Shown here: positions 25,116 through 37,426 of the stretch, piece by piece | Position numbering within the stretch: position 1 is the stretch's first letter | Layout: each line of letters begins with the position of its first letter | Origin: Botryococcus braunii | Lineage: Eukaryota; Chlorophyta; Trebouxiophyceae | Assembly (NCBI GenBank): GCA_002005505.1 | Contig: KV908643.1 | Coordinates: 23,664-87,663 of the forward strand | Length of the DNA stretch: 64,000 nucleotides | Direction: 5' to 3' | Notes under the pieces: model-generated | What the model was told of the DNA's origin: nothing | Database searches by the model: none | The model's input: only the letters and a program-made list of their open reading frames with translations | Position numbers and translations under genes: made by a program

Positions 25116-26095
25116 AAGCAGAGAGATGAAGGCAAGGACAGGTGACACAAGAGAGGGGAGCTATGAGGGAAGACCATTTGTTTAAACATATTGCGACACA
25201 AATACGAAAGCGCCTATACTGATTTATGTTATTAGGTTGATGCATTGTCAAACATTTGCTGGCATGTACCACAAGAGTGGAGCCACAGAGCGAGCGTGGG
25301 GTTGTGGGCGGGGCAGCGCCCGGGCACGCACTAGGGAGGGAGGGAGGGAGGGAAGGGGGTGGGGCGTGTACGTCTTCGCACCTGCTTAACAGCACTCTCT
25401 ACTTCCGCATTAGAAGCTCCTTCTCCGTACTTCGAAGCAAGGGCGGAATCTTCCTCGATGGACGATGTGTCATGCTTTCCCCGCTTTGGTGAGGGAGTGC
25501 CCGTGGCGCCAGAAGACTCCTGCAAACGGGGCCCCAACGTCCAGTCACGGCGCTTTTCAATTTAAAAGCGACTCCAGTGTTCTTTGATTAGATTAACTGT
25601 ATATTGTAAATGAAATTATCTAGTTTTTCAATTAGGTTCGATAGTCAAGGACAACCGTAAAATCCCAAAATCCTGAAAGCCTCTGTCCACCCCCCCCCCC
25701 CCCAATTACGCTGGGAAGACAGGGGCGGCGTACCCCGGATGACATTAGCTACGACAAGAAACCTGCCCATCTTTGGGTCCTAAAAGATCGATAAAAAGTC
25801 TCGAACCTCCGCTCGCGAGCGATTGCTTCATGATGAAGCGGGAAGCGCAGTCCCCAGGCTCTTACAGAAGGACATCCAGCAATTGCAAGCGCAAGCCGGA
25901 ATCTGGGCAAGGGACCATCCCAGCTGAGGACCCAACAACCGGCACGGGTCGCACATCGGCCACCCGAGTATATACTTAGCTGGTTTCCAAAAGTCACCCC
26001 ATCGGCGACCGGTCCCCATCGGGTACCCTTCAGAGCCAACCACGGAAGGGTACTATCGTAAGGCTTGAAGATAGGCGGTCCAGGGTGCGTGCGTG
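25116..26095. other. host DNA, no gene recognised
   Basis: Contains a duplicate of the TTGATGCATTGTCAAACATTTG motif (25239; also near 24603), a GGGA run (25335-25355) and a poly-C run (25690-25705). Short frames on both strands lack support from any other copy. Confidence 0.5.
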
Positions 26096-26101
26096 TCTGT
26101 C

Positions 26102-26195
<94 letters not shown>
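26096..26195. repeat. (GT)n microsatellite
   Basis: About 50 GT units. The matching CA array at 26575-26760 lies in inverted relation 380 bp away, so the two can pair as a long hairpin. Confidence 0.95.
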
Positions 26196-26196
<1 letters not shown>

Positions 26197-26339
26197 ATGT
26201 GTGACTTCACATAGTCATTATTTGTTACAGCATGCCCTCACCTGTCCCTCTAAAGCAGATGGAGATGGTGTGGTCTCCCACTGCACCAAAAGCCCAGCCA
26301 CTCCTATTAGGAATATTACGGGCCAGTAGGTAAAGGGCT

Positions 26340-26761
<422 letters not shown>

Positions 26762-27041
26762 CAGCGAAGAATTGGTGGTATATCCGCACCACGCGATAAT
26801 GCCTCCCAAAGACAATGAGACAAGGGGGTAATCAGGTGAAGATTGATTGTTAAAGGTAAAGACAGGTGTGCGATCGCTATGAGAGGGCTTACTCCCTCAT
26901 CATGGCGTCCCTCCCTCAAGTTTCGCCGCCATGATGCGTTCTCAAGGAACGCGTCCAACCGGGCCTCCTCCTGCCACAAGTATTCCCCAAGTTGGCGATA
27001 TATATAGTGTATATAGTATATATAAAGTATATATACGAATG

Positions 27042-27732
27042 TGTTGTGTTAATTAATTTTATGCCTTTCCCTCAGAGGAGTAATAATGGCAAGTCTCCGT
27101 ATGAAGACAATACCAATTAGGAAAGAGAGGCAGAACCCTGAGTTCTGCCAGGCAATACATGCATTTGAACGAAGACTATCATAACGCAAGTTACAGACAC
27201 GTTTGTAGAAAGGAGGCATATGGGGCAAGCACGGATAGGGAAGGCACTTGGTTGGAACTATAGTGGCACTCCGGGTGTCTATCAATCAGTTGCTAACCAG
27301 TCCTTGACTTGTATATGTCCGTGCCTACTTAACAACGCACAAGTAGGAGGACATCGTCTAACACCCTCCGTGCCGCCACCATGCAGGTGACTTAATCCTT
27401 ATTGTATTCCTGGATTTAGCACTCAGATGAACATTGTTAGAACATGTTAGACATATAGAGTTGAGTTTAGCTCATCGGACAAAGTAATGAACACGACCTG
27501 GGTGAGAGCAGGTTAGGCGTGTTTGAACTGCGTCACCTTGTTAGGAGAGATGAGAGATATTGTAACACTTGGTTGGAACTATAGTGGCACTCCGGGTGTC
27601 TATCAATCAGTTGCTAACCAGTCCTTGACTTGTATATGTCCGTGCCTACTTAACAACGCACAAGTAGGAGGACATCGTCTAACACCCTCCGTGCCGCCAC
27701 CATGCAGGATACGCCAAGCCCAGAATATTTCA
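27042..27732 (+). repeat. element A 5' LTR with internal duplication
   Basis: Starts TGTTGTGTTAATTAA and ends ATATTTCA. A ~143-bp block (from ACTTGGTTGGAACTATAG to CCACCATGCAGG) occurs twice inside the LTR, at about 27246-27388 and 27568-27709, separated by ~180 bp. The block copies look identical. Confidence 0.95.
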
Positions 27733-27745
27733 GGTTATGGGCCCA
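27733..27745 (+). other. element A primer-binding site
   Basis: GGTTATGGGCCCA directly after the LTR, the same initiator tRNA-Met anticodon-stem complement as in B and C. Unlike B and C, the LTR end here does not carry a complementary GCCCATAACC, so no hairpin is expected. Confidence 0.7.
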
Positions 27746-28069
27746 CGGGCTCGGATGCTGAGAGTGGGTGGCGCCTAAATCGGAGCTCACTAGACTGTGA
27801 ATGGCGAAGAAGCGGACAAAGCAAACAGCCAGGAAGACCACCAACCTCAACGTTCCAGCGCGCTTGAGATCAGGACCTCCGTCATACAACGAACTAATCA
27901 GAGAAGGAGGACAACGTGGAGACCGCAATCCTGACGAGAGAGCCTTTATCGTCAAAGACTACATCTTTCACCTTCACGTTGGCTGTCCGTTAGCTCAACC
28001 CACCTGGTTCAGAAGTAAGATCTTGCTGCTACCTTGCGAGTAATGGAGTTATAAGACAACTGGGGAATT

Positions 28070-31000
28070 ATGACTTCCAAGAAGAAAGGATCATCAGCTA
28101 GTGGAGCATCAACGTCAAGCAGTGAACCAGCCTCATCCACACCCATCAGAGAACCGTGTACTCCCAGCACCTCAAGAGGCAGCGGAGATGAGCTGCCCAA
28201 GATTATCCCAACAAATGTCAAGGTACACATAAAACTGAAGGAACGGGGGACAAATATTATTGTTTGGAAGAATGCATTTTTGGCAGCAAATGAGTCAAAA
28301 GGGTCTTTGCCTGCCATCCTGGAGGCTATGCCTGGTACAGCACATGACGCAGCCGCAATGTTACTGATTTATGAGTCAGTCCCAGAGGAATGGCTGGGAC
28401 CTCTGTCTAATCTGCCCTCTGCTTATGATGCATATGAGTTCATCTGCAGAAAGTTTATTGGTGGATATAATATCGAGGCCAATGCAGATTGGCTCCAAGA
28501 AATGAGCCAGGGAATGAAACATGACGAGACGATTTCGCAATATGTCAACAGAATGATCAACCTGAAGGCATGCCTTGACAGGAACAACCATGCTCTACTG
28601 GATGCACACGTTGCAACCCAGATTGTGCAGGGCTTGCCTGATGCAGCTAAAGAGCCAGGAATGATCACAACTGCTGCAGCACAACCCCTGGAGAAGCTGG
28701 CTGGACTTCTGCGCAACACAGCAGCTGCAGTGGGTTTTGATGAATATGCTCCTCGCCAACCAAGGGTTTTGGCTCTTGGACAAGGCTCCAGTGGAGCCAA
28801 TACCCCACCAGCTGCCAGTGCAGTCCATCAGCAGGCCCAACCAACTGTCTCTGAGGCCAAGTCCGAGACTAAGGGCATCTGCAACTACTGCAATAAGAAG
28901 GGGCATTACTGGAGGGACTGTCGAAAGAGGAAGCGGGACGAGGAGACCCAACGGAACGTAGTGGCAGCGGTCCAACAATTGCAGGGAATGTGGCCACAGG
29001 GACCTCCACATATGGGTGGCCCACACCCTCCTGCAGCCCAGCTGGCGCACCCTGGACTGGATGCCTTTCCGGCATGGTTCCAACCCCCAGCTCCCCCACC
29101 TCCACCACCTGGAGGTATGCCATACATAATTTCCCTCAACATCCTGAAGACTCCTGTCAGAAATTCGTCTCTGCAATCCTGGCTGGTTGACAGTGGAGCA
29201 TCTGTACATCTGGTGAATGATGTGACCCTACTACATAATCCAACTGTGCATGCCAAACCCATCCCATTACATCTGGCCACTTCAGATGCCACTGGAGGAA
29301 TTGTAGCATCAGGCTCTGTCTGCATCCTCAGTCGAGTGGGAGTTCCCCTGTGGATACATCATGTTCAGTGTGTTCCTTCTGCAACCTCAAACATACTGTC
29401 AGTATCTGCAGCATTGCGGGATGGGGCAGTCTTTCGCACAGATGATGTTGGAGCGTTCACTGAAGTCTGTGGTCCAAACAGCTGGAGGTCTCGGATCAGT
29501 GCAGAGAAAGGGCTATTTTATATTCATCAAGTTGTAGCTCTGAGTCCCAGTGTTAACCACAGAAGAATTTCAGCTGCTGTGAAGTCCAAAACCCCCACCC
29601 AAAACTCACACAACTGTGCCAGACGATACCTCTGGCATAGCAGAATGGGACATCCAGGTGAAACATGGATGCAGCGCCTAACCAATGAGGACCTGGTCTC
29701 GGGACTTGATACATCCCTATGTCCCTGCTCCAATTGTCCAGTCTACTGTGAAGCATGTATTGAGGGAAAGACGTCTCGGCCTCCATTTGGAATAAGCAGT
29801 AGACCAGCTGTTGAACCACTTGACAGAGTACATATTGACACTGTGGGCCCCATTTTTCCTGCTGCAGTAACTGGTGAACGTTACTGGGTGACTGCTTTGG
29901 ATGAGTCATCTCAGTTAAAGGCGGTCCTGCCTGTGAAGTCCAAAGATGCCATCAGTGCTGCTGTGAGGGACCTCATTCTATACTGGCAGACCCAGAAGAA
30001 AACCAAAGTGAAGTGTGTCCGGTGTGACCGTGGAACTGAATTTCTGAATGCCACGTTCAAAGAATTTTGTGCATCCCAGGGGACTAAATTGGAGACCTCA
30101 GCTCCTTACACCCCGCAACAGAATGGAGCGGCTGAAAGAGCCAATCGCACCCTCAAGGAACGTACCAGGACTCTTCTGGCTTTTGCAGCTGCCAGTCCAA
30201 CGTTGTGGAAGGAGGCCCTGGAAACTGCATGCACCCTACTGAACATGGGTCCCAGTACCGGGAGGGACCGCACGCCATCAGAATTATTTTTTGGCTACAA
30301 ACCAAATGTAACCCCACTGCGTACCTGGGGTTGCTTGGCCTTTGTGCACATTCCTGATGTCCAGCGCTCTGTGTTTTCCCCTAAAACTGTGCCAGGGATG
30401 CTTACTGGTTACTCAGCCTCCTCCAAAGCCTATCGGATCTATGTGGGAGGGGGTATCTGGAAGGAGAGCAGAGATGTGGTTTTCGTGGAGCACCTCAGGG
30501 GAGCCTCTCGGGTTGGCATGAGCGTTTCCTCAACACAGTCTACAGAGTTTCTGTGTCCTGAGCCCTCTGCAAGTGACACTCCCCCAGTCTTTCCCGGCAC
30601 CTCCCCTGGCACAACCAACATCAGCCTTGAGACAGATCTTGATGACCCACACAGTGAGCCTGAGTACCTGCCAGCCTCCAGCAACCTCCCCACACAGCCT
30701 GTCACAGGACCCCCCAGTGAGGCTGAGCCCGAGCCTGAATCCAGAAGACTGTGTGACCCAGTGGAGATGGATCAAACCCTGGAGGCAGTACAGGACTTAG
30801 CCAGAGGAGTGAGACAGGACTCCCACCTTCGACCGCAGATGGAGCGAGCCCAGGAGGTCCTCAGACCAACTAGGTCTGATTGCCGCAACCACCAATTGGA
30901 TGGCCTGACCCGGGCTCAACGACACGAACAACGCACTGCCGCCAAAGACCTCCTGCTGCCACAGGAGAAGGGAGAGAGCAGAGAGCGAGAGGGGTTGACT

Positions 31001-31436
31001 GAATGTGACTCTCTGTCACAGGGACCAGGGGAAGTGCAGCTAGAGGGTGATTCACATGAGGGGCATGAATTGCATGTGAGTGCAGTGAGGGGGGCAGCTA
31101 CATGCAAAGCTGCAAATGGTCCCGGGGAGCTGAGCAGTATGGGTGGGTCTTGTTCAGTGACTGAGAGAAATGTAAGAGATGTGACCATGCAGAGTTCTTC
31201 TGGCAACCCGTCCAGTCAGAGCACTCCTGGACGGGACTGTGGTGGCAGCCACCGGTCAGAGGAAGCATCATATGCTTTCTCTGCACCAGCCAAACATGAT
31301 TGTGAGCGGGAGACAGGATCTGCATCCTTGACTCCATGTAAGGGACGAGAGGAGGAGGTGAATCAGGAGCACAGACATTGTGGAGACAGACCAAATTACA
31401 AGTGCTCACTGAGAGGTACCTGTGCCTGGGAGAGTG
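28070..31436 (+). CDS. gag-pol: element A gag-pol, first part (Gag, protease, integrase)
   Basis: The polyprotein starts MTSKKKGSS at the first ATG of the long frame. The copia-type Gag occupies residues ~45-240, then comes a CCHC zinc knuckle CNYCNKKGHYWRDC (~270-283). Next are the aspartic protease core VDSGAS (~372-377), the GAG-pre-integrase segment LWHSRMGHPG (~520) and a CX2C-type pair. The integrase catalytic core has D (DRVHIDTVGP, ~587), D (RCDRGTEF, ~651) and E (TPQQNGAAERANRTL, ~688). The frame then runs through a low-complexity linker until it is broken at 31436/31437 by the 5' LTR of B; the nominal end at 31462 lies inside B. The protein continues at 37798 in the same register. 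Order PR-INT-RT-RH is diagnostic of Ty1/copia. Confidence 0.95.
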
Positions 31437-31802
31437 TGTTGAGTTCTGAACATTATTATTGAATGCCTTGTGCTTTAAGTGATCTTCATGTGTGCACTAT
31501 TAGGATATGGGTCCATTGAGAACATAAGGTACCTTGAGACACGGCAGATTCTGGACGTTTTCGAACATAAGGTACAATCCTATCTAGATCACACGTTTGT
31601 CGGATGAACTCTTAAGGCTGCCCCACCGGAGTGAATACCAACTGGTTGTGAAAGATGCTGGGCATCACCAGATGCTAGTCTTGTCCGACAGTTGTGTGTG
31701 GCACTCAGCAGACAGTCGTACGGACTGTAGCTGGAGTAACTTCGTCTATTGACGACCTGTCTGCTTTGTACAGGGAAAGCCGATTGCCCATAACCTTTCA
31801 CA
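31437..31802 (+). repeat. element B 5' LTR
   Basis: TG...CA, 366 bp. It contains ATAAGGTACCTTGAGACACG and, further on, a second CATAAGGTACAATCC. It carries a single copy of the block that is duplicated in the LTR of C. Ends GCCCATAACCTTTCACA, whose first ten bases pair with the PBS that follows. Confidence 0.97.
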
Positions 31803-31815
31803 GGTTATGGGCCCA
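31803..31815 (+). other. element B primer-binding site with hairpin
   Basis: GGTTATGGGCCCA, complement of the initiator tRNA-Met anticodon stem. With the LTR end it forms a 10-bp perfect stem (GCCCATAACC / GGTTATGGGC) and a 7-nt loop. Confidence 0.7.
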
Positions 31816-32192
31816 CGCCCTTCCAGCTGAGCCAAGTAAAAGCAGGAGTGAAGGTCGTCTACGGATGGGTCAGACGTAAGCGTCAACAAAGGAGCTCGAG
31901 CATGGCGCAGCGGCGCAAGGGAACTCGAGTGTACCAGGACCATTATCTTACTCACAGTTTACCTTTCTGGGAAATTCATAATTGAAGTTTTAGCTGTGCT
32001 TTATCATTCATAGACGTTGTCTAGAAGCACTGAGTGAGTCGGGCCGGACTCCGGCGCAAACTTCTGAGGGGAACATATCTGCTACTACTGTGCAAGACTG
32101 GCTGGTAAATTTCCATGACATGGAGGGAATTGTAGGGTATTGCTGCATTCCAGAAGTTTATGAGTAAGTTTGGCTGGTGAAGTGACAATAGT

Positions 32193-35100
32193 ATGACAAA
32201 AAGGGGCAAAGAAAAGGAAAGTAGCAGTGAAACAGCAATGTCTCAACCTGGAGAAGTCAGTGGGGCCACTCCAGGGCAGTCTATGACCGGGACACAATCA
32301 GCCACTGCAGAACCAAAGGTGGAGATTGACAAGGCAGCCTACATCCCCAATACCTCTAATCCAAAGATGACTGTCATGCTTGATGATGGAGGGCGCAATT
32401 TTGAATTTTGGTATGAAAATTTGGAGGCGTGCGCAAACACCAAGGGGGTCAGAGCGGCTTTGGAGAGACCAATGCCAGGGTCGGTGGAGAACTCAGCCAT
32501 CAAGCAGTGGCTGATCCAGTCAGTTCCAGTCATCTGGCATTCTCAGATCTCATGCCACAAAGCAGCGTTCGACTTCATCGCGTGGGTGAAGAACAGTCAC
32601 ACTGGAGGGAGCAACCAAGACATCAACCTTGAGTGGTACAAGGAAATGGAGCAGGGCATCAAGACAGGGGAGACACTCAAGGTCTACCTCTACAGAATGA
32701 TGGATCTGGCTACAAGTCTCAGAAACAACGCGTTCATCCTCTTGGACCACAATGTTGGGGAGCTGATGGTGAAGGGCCTCCCTCCTGTGCTGAGGCTCGA
32801 GTCCCTGGAGGTTATGGCAACCGACAAGCCGCCATTGGAGCTGATTCAAAGAATCCTGCGCGCCGCAGCCAGCCGTGGGTACAAGGACCCACCTGCAGAG
32901 GGAACACCTCAGGCCATGGCAGCTGCAGCAGTGGCTGGTCCCTCTGGGGGGGTAGCTGGAGCGTCATCAAGCGCTGGAGCTGCACCAGGAGTGGGAGCAG
33001 TACCGGGAGTTGGAGCAGCACTACCAGCAAACGAACAGCCTCCCGCTGGCCCCTCTGCAACTACTTTTGGTGGCAGGGGGCGTGGACCTGGCAGGGCAAG
33101 AAGGCCCAGAGAGGAGCTTACATGCCACTTCTGCAAGGCAAAGGGCCACTTCATGACTGACTGCGGACCGCTCAGGCAGCTGCAGGCTCTGCATCAAAAC
33201 ATGCAAGCGGCAAGCGTTGGGCCTGCAGCTTACTGGGGCCAGGGAGGCCCACAGTCGTCTCCTCAAGCCTGGTGGGACCATGGATCTGGCCGGGGTGGCC
33301 CGCCTTCATCCGCTTCCAGCCCTGGACCTCCTTCAGCATATAACTATCCAACAAGTCAACACACGTTTCCGGGGTGGCATTTACCACCTCCACCCCCTCC
33401 TTCTGGTGAGGCGATGTTTATCTCTCTCAATGTGCTTGCCCCAACTTCGCATGGAGCTAGCAGCACATCTTGGTTAATAGATAGTGGTGCCTCTGTGCAT
33501 ATAGTCAATGATCTCTCATTGCTCCATAATCCAGTTATGCATAGACAGCCTCTTCCTCTGCACTTGGCAACCTCAGACGCCAAGGGAGGAATCATTGCAT
33601 CTGGGTCTGTATGCCTTGTGAATGCAAGGCACGAAGTATTCTGGCTGCACAATGTGCAGTGTGTTCCTTCTGCGCATACCAACCTCATTTCAGTCACTGG
33701 TGCAATTCAGGATGGAGCATCTTTCCTGACTGACACTGCAGGTGGTTACACAGCCATGAAGGGACCTGAAGGGTGGTGTGGAGATATCACCCGCGCACGA
33801 GGTCTGTTTTTTTTGGAGTTTGTTAGTCCTGTCAGAGGGCAGCAAGTTGGCTGCAGACATATTGATCACATGGCTGAGGCGTCTCATCTTAGGAAAGGAC
33901 ACGTGTGTAGCGAGAGATCTCTGTGGCATGCTAGGTTAGGTCATCCTGGTGCCAGCAGCATGCAGAGGTTCTCCAAGGAAGATCTGGTTACAGGAATCAA
34001 TATCTCCCTTGCTCCCTGCTCTGAGTGCCCCAAGCACTGTGAATCGTGTATACAAGGGAAACACTCCAGACCTCCTTTCCCTGTATCTTCCAGGCCTGCA
34101 CATCACCCACTCGATAGAGTCCATGTGGATACTGTGGGTCCCATATCACCTCCTGCCATCACAGGTGAACGATATTGGGTCACTGTAGTGGATGAAAGTT
34201 CACACCAAGTTGCCTCCCTGCCTGTGAAGTCAAAGGATTGCATCCCAAAGGCTGTGATAGACCTGCTCCGTTTTTGGCAGACCCAACGAGGCACGGTTGT
34301 GAAGTGTGTGAGGACTGACAGGGGTTCAGAGTTCCTGAACCAGCAATTCAAAGAGTTTTGTGCTCAGCAGGGCACTAAGATGGAGTCCTCAGCGCCCTAC
34401 ACGCCTCAGCAGAATGGGGTGGCGGAGAGGATGAATAGGACCCTGAAGGAGCGAACAAGGACTCTGTTGGTCCATGCTGCAGCAGACCCCTCCCTTTGGA
34501 AGGAGGCGCTTGAGACAGCTACCCTCCTCTACAATGTGGGTCCTACTTCAGGCAGGTCCCTGACCCCCATGGAATTATTCTTTGGTGTCAAACCTGATGT
34601 GTCTGTGCTGCGCACGTTTGGCTGTGTAGCCCATGTGCACATTCCCAGTGGCCAAAGGTCTGTTTTTGGGCCCAAGACCATCCCTGGGATGTTTACTGGT
34701 TATTGTCCCCAGTCTAAAGCGTATCGTGTGTACGTGGGGAATGGAGTGTGGAAGGAGAGTAGGGACGTCAGCTTTATCGAGCACTTGAGGGGGGCTGAGA
34801 GAGTGGGTCTATCAAAGGTCCAGCCTGGGTCTGTCTATGATTCTAGGATATCACCCCCCCTTGGCAGTGAGAATCTGGCAACGCCTCAAGCAATTCCCTC
34901 TGCTGCTCCACCCACGTTCTGGGATGAGGAGGATGACCATGGAGTGGAGACGCTTTCCACTGGGGCTCCTGGGACCTCTGGACTTTGTGCTGGGGATCAG
35001 TCTGGAGACGGGACCACAGCAGCACATGACCAAGGAAACCCCACCAGCCTGGATTCTACTGTTGGGACCCCAGAACCATCTCAGCACTCGTGGTCGGTGC

Positions 35101-37406
35101 TTGAGCATATGCAGAATCTGGCCAGGGGGGGTGTAGAAACTCAATCCCAGGTAGAAAAAATGCAGAAGGTACAAGAGGGGTTGCGAATGCAGGGGAAGTC
35201 ACAAATTCCCCTTCCTCCAGGGACCACCCTTACAAGGGAGCAGCGTTATGTACAGCGCGTGGCTAGGAGAGAGCATTCTGACATCCCATTGCATGCCCCT
35301 GACCCAGGTCAGGCAATTGTGAGTGAGCCAAACATGGTTGGTCTCCCTGATATGCAGGGGCAGGTTGAGACAGTCGAGGCTATGTTCGGTGCAGATGTAA
35401 GAGATGAGAGCAGTGGGTTAGACATGCCAGCAGTAGGGGAAGCTGGTGCCCAATCCCAGTCACTGGCTAGTCATGCTTATGGTGTGCAGGCTGACATTGT
35501 AGGCGCAGCTCAGGCAAGTCTGGGTAGTGTGCCCAAGTGTGAGTCCAGGAGAGAGAGAGAGCTGCTGCTCCCCTCTGCATTGCGGAAGGTGCGAGAATGT
35601 AAGGGTGCTGCACATGAGTCCAGTAGTCAAGGAGAGAGAGAGAGACTTGAGAAGGAATCAGATAATCCCGGCAGTACTGCCCAGTCCCAGCATAAGGTAC
35701 ATAATGTACCTTATTCTGGCAACCAGGGAGAGAGAGAGAGAGAAGGGAACAGCATCAGTAAGGCTGACAGCCCTGCTGCACCACAGCATAAGGTACAGAG
35801 TGTACCTTCTGTCACGTTGGGAAAAGTTCACGTGCCCTCAAACTTGAGGGAAGCCCAGCGCTCACCTCAGTGGGAGTTTTGGCAGCAGGCAATGCAAGAG
35901 GAGATGGAGTCTTTAGACACCCATGAGGTTATGCAGTATGTGGAAAGACCCCATGGGCAGAAAGTTATCCCTGTTCATTGGATTTTTTCTACAAAAAACG
36001 ATGCACATGGGAATGTAACTCGGTTTAAAGCAAGATTGGTTGCCCAGGGTTGCAGACAGATTCCTGGTATAGATGTTGGTGAGGTTTTTGCACCTACCAG
36101 CAGCTATGGTGCTAGGAGAGCTGTGCTGGCAGTGGCTGCCACACAAAATCTTGAGATCCACCAAGTGGATATCAAGACAGCTTTTCTCAATGGGGAGTTG
36201 GAGGAAGAGGTCTATGTGACCCAACCACCAGGATTTGAGAATGGCAACACGAGAGTTGTGTGCAAGCTCAGGAAGGCACTCTACGGTCTTAAGCAAGCCC
36301 CACGGGCTTGGCACAAGACCTTGAGCGACAAGTTGAGCGTGATGGGGTATAGTGTGTGCAAGAGCGACGCTGGGGTATACATCAGGAGGGCCCCTGATGG
36401 TAATCTGTCGTTTATTCTTGTTTATGTCGATGATCTTCTCATAGTTGCCAGAGTGATTGCAGAGATTGAGTGGGGGAAAGAGTTATTGAAGAAGGACTTC
36501 ACCATCCATGATTTGGGAGAGGTGAATGATTTCCTGGGGTGTCAGGTCCTACGCAATAGAGTTCAGGGCACTATTTCCATGAGTTGCACTCCCAAGATTG
36601 ATGCTCTTGTGGAGAAGTTTGGCGTTGCTGATGATGGACGTGGGGTTGATACCCCCATGTCCAAGGACTTCGTGGCTAGCAGCAGACCCGAGTCCTCAGA
36701 TGGTATGTCACATGGGGCTGGTACCCCTCTGCCACCTGGTCATCGATACTGCGAGTTAATTGGATCGTTACTGTACATAGCCAATACGACCCGGCCTGAC
36801 ATTTCTCAGGCTGTTGGAGTGTTGTCAAGGTATAGAATGACACCCACTACCTCACACTGGAATGAGGCCATTCGAGTGCTGAAGTACTTGAGAGATACCA
36901 GAGAGTTAGCTCTTACTCTGGGTGGAAAGGGCCCTGAGCTAGAAGGCTATGTTGATGCCGACTATGCTGGGGACCTGGACCACAGGTATTCCACCACTGG
37001 CTATGTTCTATCAGTCTATGGTAGTGCCGTGGTTTGGGGAAGCAAGAAGCAGAGCTCAGTTGCTACCTCAACTGTGCAAGCTGAGTTTATGGCAGCTGGC
37101 CATATTGTGAAGGAAGCCAACTGGCTAAGGGGCTTCTTGGAAGAGATAGGGGCTGCACCTTGGAGGGTCAAAATTTTCTGTGACAACCAAGGATGCATTT
37201 CTAATTTACGGAACCCCCTGTATTCCAAATTCACAAAGCACGTTGCAGTAAGCTTCCACTACGCTAGGGAAGCTATGGCACTTGGGCAGGTAGATATCCT
37301 CTATGTGGAATCTGCACGCAATGTGGCTGACATTATGACCAAGCCACTTGCCAAGCCCGTGTTTGTTGGTCATCGTGATTCACTAGGTTTGAGAAGATAC
37401 ACTTAA
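32193..37406 (+). CDS. gag-pol: element B gag-pol polyprotein, 1737 residues
   Basis: A single frame with Gag (~45-240), Ala/Gly/Pro-rich linker and CCHC knuckle CHFCKAKGHFMTDC (~311-324). Then follow protease IDSGAS (~428-433), pre-integrase LWHARLGHPG (~577) and an integrase core with D (~643), D (TDRGSEF, ~706) and E (TPQQNGVAERMNRTL, ~744). After a long linker rich in Ser/Glu/Gln come the copia-type RT (~1240-1480, catalytic YVDDLLIV at ~1411) and RNase H (~1580-1720, DADYAG and DNQGC). It ends TAA just before the purine tract. No frameshift separates gag and pol, as usual for copia. The start MTKRGKEKE is the first ATG after the leader. All catalytic residues are in place, so the protein looks functional. 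Confidence 0.95.
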   Translation: MTKRGKEKESSSETAMSQPGEVSGATPGQSMTGTQSATAEPKVEIDKAAYIPNTSNPKMTVMLDDGGRNFEFWYENLEACANTKGVRAALERPMPGSVENSAIKQWLIQSVPVIWHSQISCHKAAFDFIAWVKNSHTGGSNQDINLEWYKEMEQGIKTGETLKVYLYRMMDLATSLRNNAFILLDHNVGELMVKGLPPVLRLESLEVMATDKPPLELIQRILRAAASRGYKDPPAEGTPQAMAAAAVAGPSGGVAGASSSAGAAPGVGAVPGVGAALPANEQPPAGPSATTFGGRGRGPGRARRPREELTCHFCKAKGHFMTDCGPLRQLQALHQNMQAASVGPAAYWGQGGPQSSPQAWWDHGSGRGGPPSSASSPGPPSAYNYPTSQHTFPGWHLPPPPPPSGEAMFISLNVLAPTSHGASSTSWLIDSGASVHIVNDLSLLHNPVMHRQPLPLHLATSDAKGGIIASGSVCLVNARHEVFWLHNVQCVPSAHTNLISVTGAIQDGASFLTDTAGGYTAMKGPEGWCGDITRARGLFFLEFVSPVRGQQVGCRHIDHMAEASHLRKGHVCSERSLWHARLGHPGASSMQRFSKEDLVTGINISLAPCSECPKHCESCIQGKHSRPPFPVSSRPAHHPLDRVHVDTVGPISPPAITGERYWVTVVDESSHQVASLPVKSKDCIPKAVIDLLRFWQTQRGTVVKCVRTDRGSEFLNQQFKEFCAQQGTKMESSAPYTPQQNGVAERMNRTLKERTRTLLVHAAADPSLWKEALETATLLYNVGPTSGRSLTPMELFFGVKPDVSVLRTFGCVAHVHIPSGQRSVFGPKTIPGMFTGYCPQSKAYRVYVGNGVWKESRDVSFIEHLRGAERVGLSKVQPGSVYDSRISPPLGSENLATPQAIPSAAPPTFWDEEDDHGVETLSTGAPGTSGLCAGDQSGDGTTAAHDQGNPTSLDSTVGTPEPSQHSWSVLEHMQNLARGGVETQSQVEKMQKVQEGLRMQGKSQIPLPPGTTLTREQRYVQRVARREHSDIPLHAPDPGQAIVSEPNMVGLPDMQGQVETVEAMFGADVRDESSGLDMPAVGEAGAQSQSLASHAYGVQADIVGAAQASLGSVPKCESRRERELLLPSALRKVRECKGAAHESSSQGERERLEKESDNPGSTAQSQHKVHNVPYSGNQGEREREGNSISKADSPAAPQHKVQSVPSVTLGKVHVPSNLREAQRSPQWEFWQQAMQEEMESLDTHEVMQYVERPHGQKVIPVHWIFSTKNDAHGNVTRFKARLVAQGCRQIPGIDVGEVFAPTSSYGARRAVLAVAATQNLEIHQVDIKTAFLNGELEEEVYVTQPPGFENGNTRVVCKLRKALYGLKQAPRAWHKTLSDKLSVMGYSVCKSDAGVYIRRAPDGNLSFILVYVDDLLIVARVIAEIEWGKELLKKDFTIHDLGEVNDFLGCQVLRNRVQGTISMSCTPKIDALVEKFGVADDGRGVDTPMSKDFVASSRPESSDGMSHGAGTPLPPGHRYCELIGSLLYIANTTRPDISQAVGVLSRYRMTPTTSHWNEAIRVLKYLRDTRELALTLGGKGPELEGYVDADYAGDLDHRYSTTGYVLSVYGSAVVWGSKKQSSVATSTVQAEFMAAGHIVKEANWLRGFLEEIGAAPWRVKIFCDNQGCISNLRNPLYSKFTKHVAVSFHYAREAMALGQVDILYVESARNVADIMTKPLAKPVFVGHRDSLGLRRYT

Positions 37407-37426
37407 AGCATGCAGGCAAGGGGAAG

